Of a stretch of DNA of 64,000 bases, positions 63,929 through 64,000 are shown piece by piece. Source of the stretch: Clostridiales bacterium (GTDB lineage: Bacteria; Bacillota; Clostridia; Lachnospirales; WQUN01). The notes below the pieces were generated by a model that saw only the letters and a list, made by a program, of their open reading frames with translations, was not told where the DNA came from and searched no databases. The stretch is taken from NCBI GenBank assembly GCA_031270945.1, contig JAISWZ010000649.1, forward strand, positions 62,001 through 126,000, read 5' to 3'. A program made the translations under genes and the position numbers. Each line of letters begins with the position of its first letter. Position 1 is the first letter of the stretch.

Positions 63929-64000
63929 CAAGGCAATTATAGAGCAGTCGAACCATGATGTCAATCGACGCAATTTAACGAAATAACGCTCGAAATGCTT

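Overview
The window looks like a chromosomal segment of a Bacillota (Firmicutes) bacterium, probably Clostridia-like. The reasons are strong GGAGG/GAGGTGAT ribosome binding sites, frequent TTG/GTG starts, lipoprotein signal peptides, copper-amine-oxidase-like 'stalk' domains, and a CUT1-type sugar ABC operon without its own ATPase. Genus cannot be assigned. No rRNA, tRNA or CRISPR was found.

Left third (1-24.4 kb), metabolism and surface: a 5'-truncated hypothetical gene; two secreted stalk-domain proteins; an orphan HicB-like protein; a membrane protein. Then comes a 14-kb minus-strand carbohydrate operon running 22624->8505: GH43 endo-arabinanase lipoprotein, a very large solute-binding protein, two permeases, an NHL-propeller/Yip1-like membrane protein, a DUF5696-like lipoprotein, two more permeases and a second solute-binding lipoprotein. 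The genes are coupled by short gaps and ATGA/GTGA overlaps, but three junctions carry long simple-sequence tracts. A hexapeptide acyltransferase lies upstream.

Regulatory-looking zone (24.4-25.6 kb): three 18-bp palindromes, a ~240-bp duplication and six 21-bp tandem repeats, just upstream of a plus-strand operon (two coiled-coil proteins, a 4-TM protein, an OmpA-domain lipoprotein).

Right 35 kb (28.8-64 kb): a large, mostly minus-strand island built round three paralogous giant FtsZ/tubulin-like proteins (FtsZl-A, -B, -C; 1018-1302 aa). It also has a membrane-anchored von Willebrand A protein, a zinc-ribbon GTPase, a coiled-coil/TM protein that may be a GTPase partner, two unrecognised ORFans, a membrane-inserted KAP/YobI-like NTPase, a zinc-ribbon/PH-like TM protein, and a family of small 4-TM proteins. 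FtsZ-like + vWA + distinct GTPase + OmpA protein matches a multicomponent membrane-remodelling system predicted earlier by comparative genomics. What looks new here is the triplication of the FtsZ-like gene and its linkage to an overlapping three-gene unit: DUF2185/Imm33-like immunity protein, GH-E (HNH/Endo VII) nuclease with a repetitive C-terminal tail, and a TraG/VirD4-like coupling ATPase. This suggests a tubulin-like cytoskeletal machine coupled to handling or export of a nuclease effector.

A family of 35-130 bp palindromic elements (ends GAGCATATCCCAAAATT and its complement, often flanked by TTA) sits at almost every module boundary of the island. One copy supplies the last codons and stop of FtsZl-A, which lacks the C-terminal ~230 residues of its paralogues. 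FtsZl-A, -B and -C and one ORFan appear to start at AUU/AUA codons exactly 8 nt after a GAGG.
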